A stretch of 23,895 bases of DNA from Sphingobacterium sp. UBA2700 (lineage in GTDB: Bacteria > Bacteroidota > Bacteroidia > Sphingobacteriales > Sphingobacteriaceae). The notes under the pieces were generated by a model that saw only the letters and a list, made by a program, of their open reading frames with translations, was not told the origin of the DNA and ran no database searches. Positions 23,092-23,895 of the stretch are shown one piece after another. The DNA lies in assembly GCA_002354335.1 (NCBI GenBank), contig DELI01000017.1, positions 1-23,895 on the forward strand. The letters run 5' to 3'. The number at the start of each line of letters is the position of its first letter. Position 1 is the first letter of the stretch. The position numbers and the translations under genes were made by a program.

Positions 23092-23108
23092 ACACACACA
23101 CACACACA
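23092..23108 (+). repeat. (AC)8.5 dinucleotide microsatellite
   Basis: Seventeen bases of uninterrupted AC/CA lie 8 nt after the first peptide stop and 17 nt before the second peptide start. Tracts of this kind can change length by slippage. Here a change would alter leader or promoter spacing, not the reading frame. Confidence 0.9.
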
Positions 23109-23125
23109 TTAATACTAATAAAACC

Positions 23126-23317
23126 ATGAAAAAATTAGAAAAATTGAAACAAAGCAAATTGGTTAACACGAACCAAGTTAAAGGTGGCATTCTTGGCGGA
23201 CGCGGCTTATCAAATGGTATCGACAATGGCGTTCTTCCGACAAGAAGTAGTTCAAATGAACTTTTCGGAGATTCATCAGTTGCTGACCATATCGACGACG
23301 GTTGCACAAGACCATAA
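23126..23317 (+). CDS. Double-glycine leader peptide precursor 2
   Basis: The precursor has 63 residues. The 21-residue leader (MKKLEKLKQSKLVNTNQVKG, then G) is close to that of peptide 3 and a little further from peptide 1. The 42-residue core starts ILGGRGLSNG and carries IDNGVLPT (core 11-18), the counterpart of VTGGVDPT in peptide 1. A Ser-rich stretch (TRSSSNELF) follows, with one Cys near the end (DDGCTRP). Net charge is near -3. Immediately after the leader GG there is a second GG (ILGGRG), which could offer an alternative cleavage site. It lies 41 nt downstream of peptide 1, after the AC microsatellite, and is probably co-transcribed with peptides 1 and 3. Confidence 0.75.
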   Translation: MKKLEKLKQSKLVNTNQVKGGILGGRGLSNGIDNGVLPTRSSSNELFGDSSVADHIDDGCTRP

Positions 23318-23363
23318 TTAAAACGAATAAACAAAATACTTACACTTATAAAATTTATATTCT

Positions 23364-23555
23364 ATGAAAAAGTTAGAAAAATTAAATGCAAACAAACTTG
23401 CAAACACTGAGCAAGTTAAGGGTGGCGCAGGCATCTTCGTTGATTTCTCAGTAGATGTAGTAGACGGAGGTTCAGTTCCAACAACAGAGCACAGACCTAC
23501 AAAAGGTCGCTTAGCAGAGCACTATACTTGTGACCATGCTCCTGATACAAAGTAA
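23364..23555 (+). CDS. Double-glycine leader peptide precursor 3
   Basis: The precursor has 63 residues with a 21-residue leader (MKKLEKLNANKLANTEQVKG, then G). The 42-residue core opens with a hydrophobic/acidic stretch (AGIFVDFSVDVVDGG) and contains VDGGSVPT (core 12-19), aligned with VTGGVDPT and IDNGVLPT in its sisters. It has three His and one Cys in the second half (AEHYTCDHAPD), a cluster that could bind metal. Net charge is near -3. The gene is 46 nt after peptide 2 and is the last before a strong terminator, which marks the cluster's end. Confidence 0.75.
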   Translation: MKKLEKLNANKLANTEQVKGGAGIFVDFSVDVVDGGSVPTTEHRPTKGRLAEHYTCDHAPDTK

Positions 23556-23579
23556 TAATTTGCAATCAGCTAGTTTAAG

Positions 23580-23615
23580 GGAGCTGTCCATTATGGGCAG
23601 CTCCTTTATCTTTTT
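23580..23615 (+). terminator. Rho-independent terminator of peptide cluster
   Basis: GGAGCTGTCC, the loop ATTAT and GGGCAGCTCC (one G-T pair) are followed by TTTATCTTTTT, 25 nt after the third peptide stop. No modifying enzyme or exporter gene can be co-transcribed beyond it without readthrough. Confidence 0.85.
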
Positions 23616-23651
23616 ACTAGTATTTAGTAGTTAGTATTTAGTATAAAGACC
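23616..23651 (-). repeat. Heptad repeat tract
   Basis: TTAGTAG/TTAGTAT units end in AAAGACC, the same family and orientation as 8193-8281. It begins directly after the peptide terminator and marks the return of repeat-rich spacer after about 15 kb without one. Confidence 0.65.
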
Positions 23652-23704
23652 TAAGGCGGGATAAGATATTAGAACATAGATGTAAGATATAAAAGTATGA
23701 GCGC

Positions 23705-23788
23705 TTGTCTGAAGCAGGAAAAAAAGGATGCAAAGATTGACAGGATCTTGCCAATCTTCTCATCCTTCCTTTCTTGGTTCAAAGACAA
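23705..23788. repeat. 84-nt hairpin element, second full copy
   Basis: The left arm begins TTGTCTGAAGCAGGAAAAAA, and the right arm ends TTTCTTGGTTCAAAGACAA. The centre is GATTGACAGGATCTTGCCAATC, with the same GGATC core as the copy at 420-504. The left arm has diverged more than the right. An extra right-arm fragment (CTTTCCTTTCTTGATTCAACA) follows at about 23793. Confidence 0.7.
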
Positions 23789-23895
23789 CACAGCTTTCCT
23801 TTCTTGATTCAACACAAAATTCCCTTTCTAAACTAACCAATCAGAAAATACTCTAAGATCTATTCCCACCCTAGGTTGTCATGTCCTAAAAAAAG
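23789..23895. other. Repeat remnant and window end
   Basis: After a partial right arm of the hairpin family, the remaining 70 bases show no reading frame, terminator or promoter match that I can support. Confidence 0.5.

Overview
The window looks like chromosomal DNA of a Bacteroidota species close to Sphingobacterium (Sphingobacteriaceae). This rests on the TAnnTTTG-type -7 promoter elements, an outer-membrane receptor with a carboxypeptidase-regulatory-like N-terminus, a fimbrillin-like lipoprotein, a TPR/LytS-type histidine kinase with a LytTR regulator, and double-glycine leader peptides of the Bacteroidota type. It is inference from gene content; no rRNA or tRNA gene is present to test it.

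Left part (1-8400). A gene-free, repeat-filled stretch is followed by a secreted M60-type zinc metallopeptidase and a class I methyltransferase. A TonB-receptor-like outer-membrane gene on the minus strand is broken by one in-frame TAA. Next comes a two-gene operon of a ring-cleaving VOC dioxygenase (MhqO-like) and an alpha/beta hydrolase (MhqD-like), probably for quinone or aromatic electrophile detoxification. The spacers here hold two interspersed repeat families (a TACTAAN heptad repeat and an ~85-nt hairpin element) and near-identical GGCGCC terminators.

Middle (8400-17300). The housekeeping tRNA-modification gene mnmE is followed directly by an AT-rich block: a small P-loop protein, an McrB-like AAA+ GTPase and an McrC nuclease, a type IV restriction module that looks acquired. 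After a 0.7-kb non-coding AT-rich spacer with hairpins come a 55-residue acidic peptide gene and a fimbrillin-like lipoprotein gene, closed by a strong terminator.

Right part (17100-23895). Three small unknown genes precede a cold-shock protein gene with a long leader. It converges on a DEAD-box-like helicase with degenerate catalytic motifs. A sensor kinase/LytTR regulator pair follows, preceded by three 9-bp direct repeats at exact 21-nt spacing, the geometry expected of a LytTR binding site. Immediately downstream are three tandem genes for 62-63-residue peptides. They share an almost identical 21-residue leader ending in Gly-Gly but have divergent acidic cores, each with one cysteine. The 8-mer core of the kinase-promoter repeat (TCGAATAT) recurs upstream of the first peptide gene, so the regulator may control the peptides. 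This kinase/regulator/peptide unit is the best candidate for an undescribed system. No maturase or exporter is visible before the window ends, where the two repeat families return.
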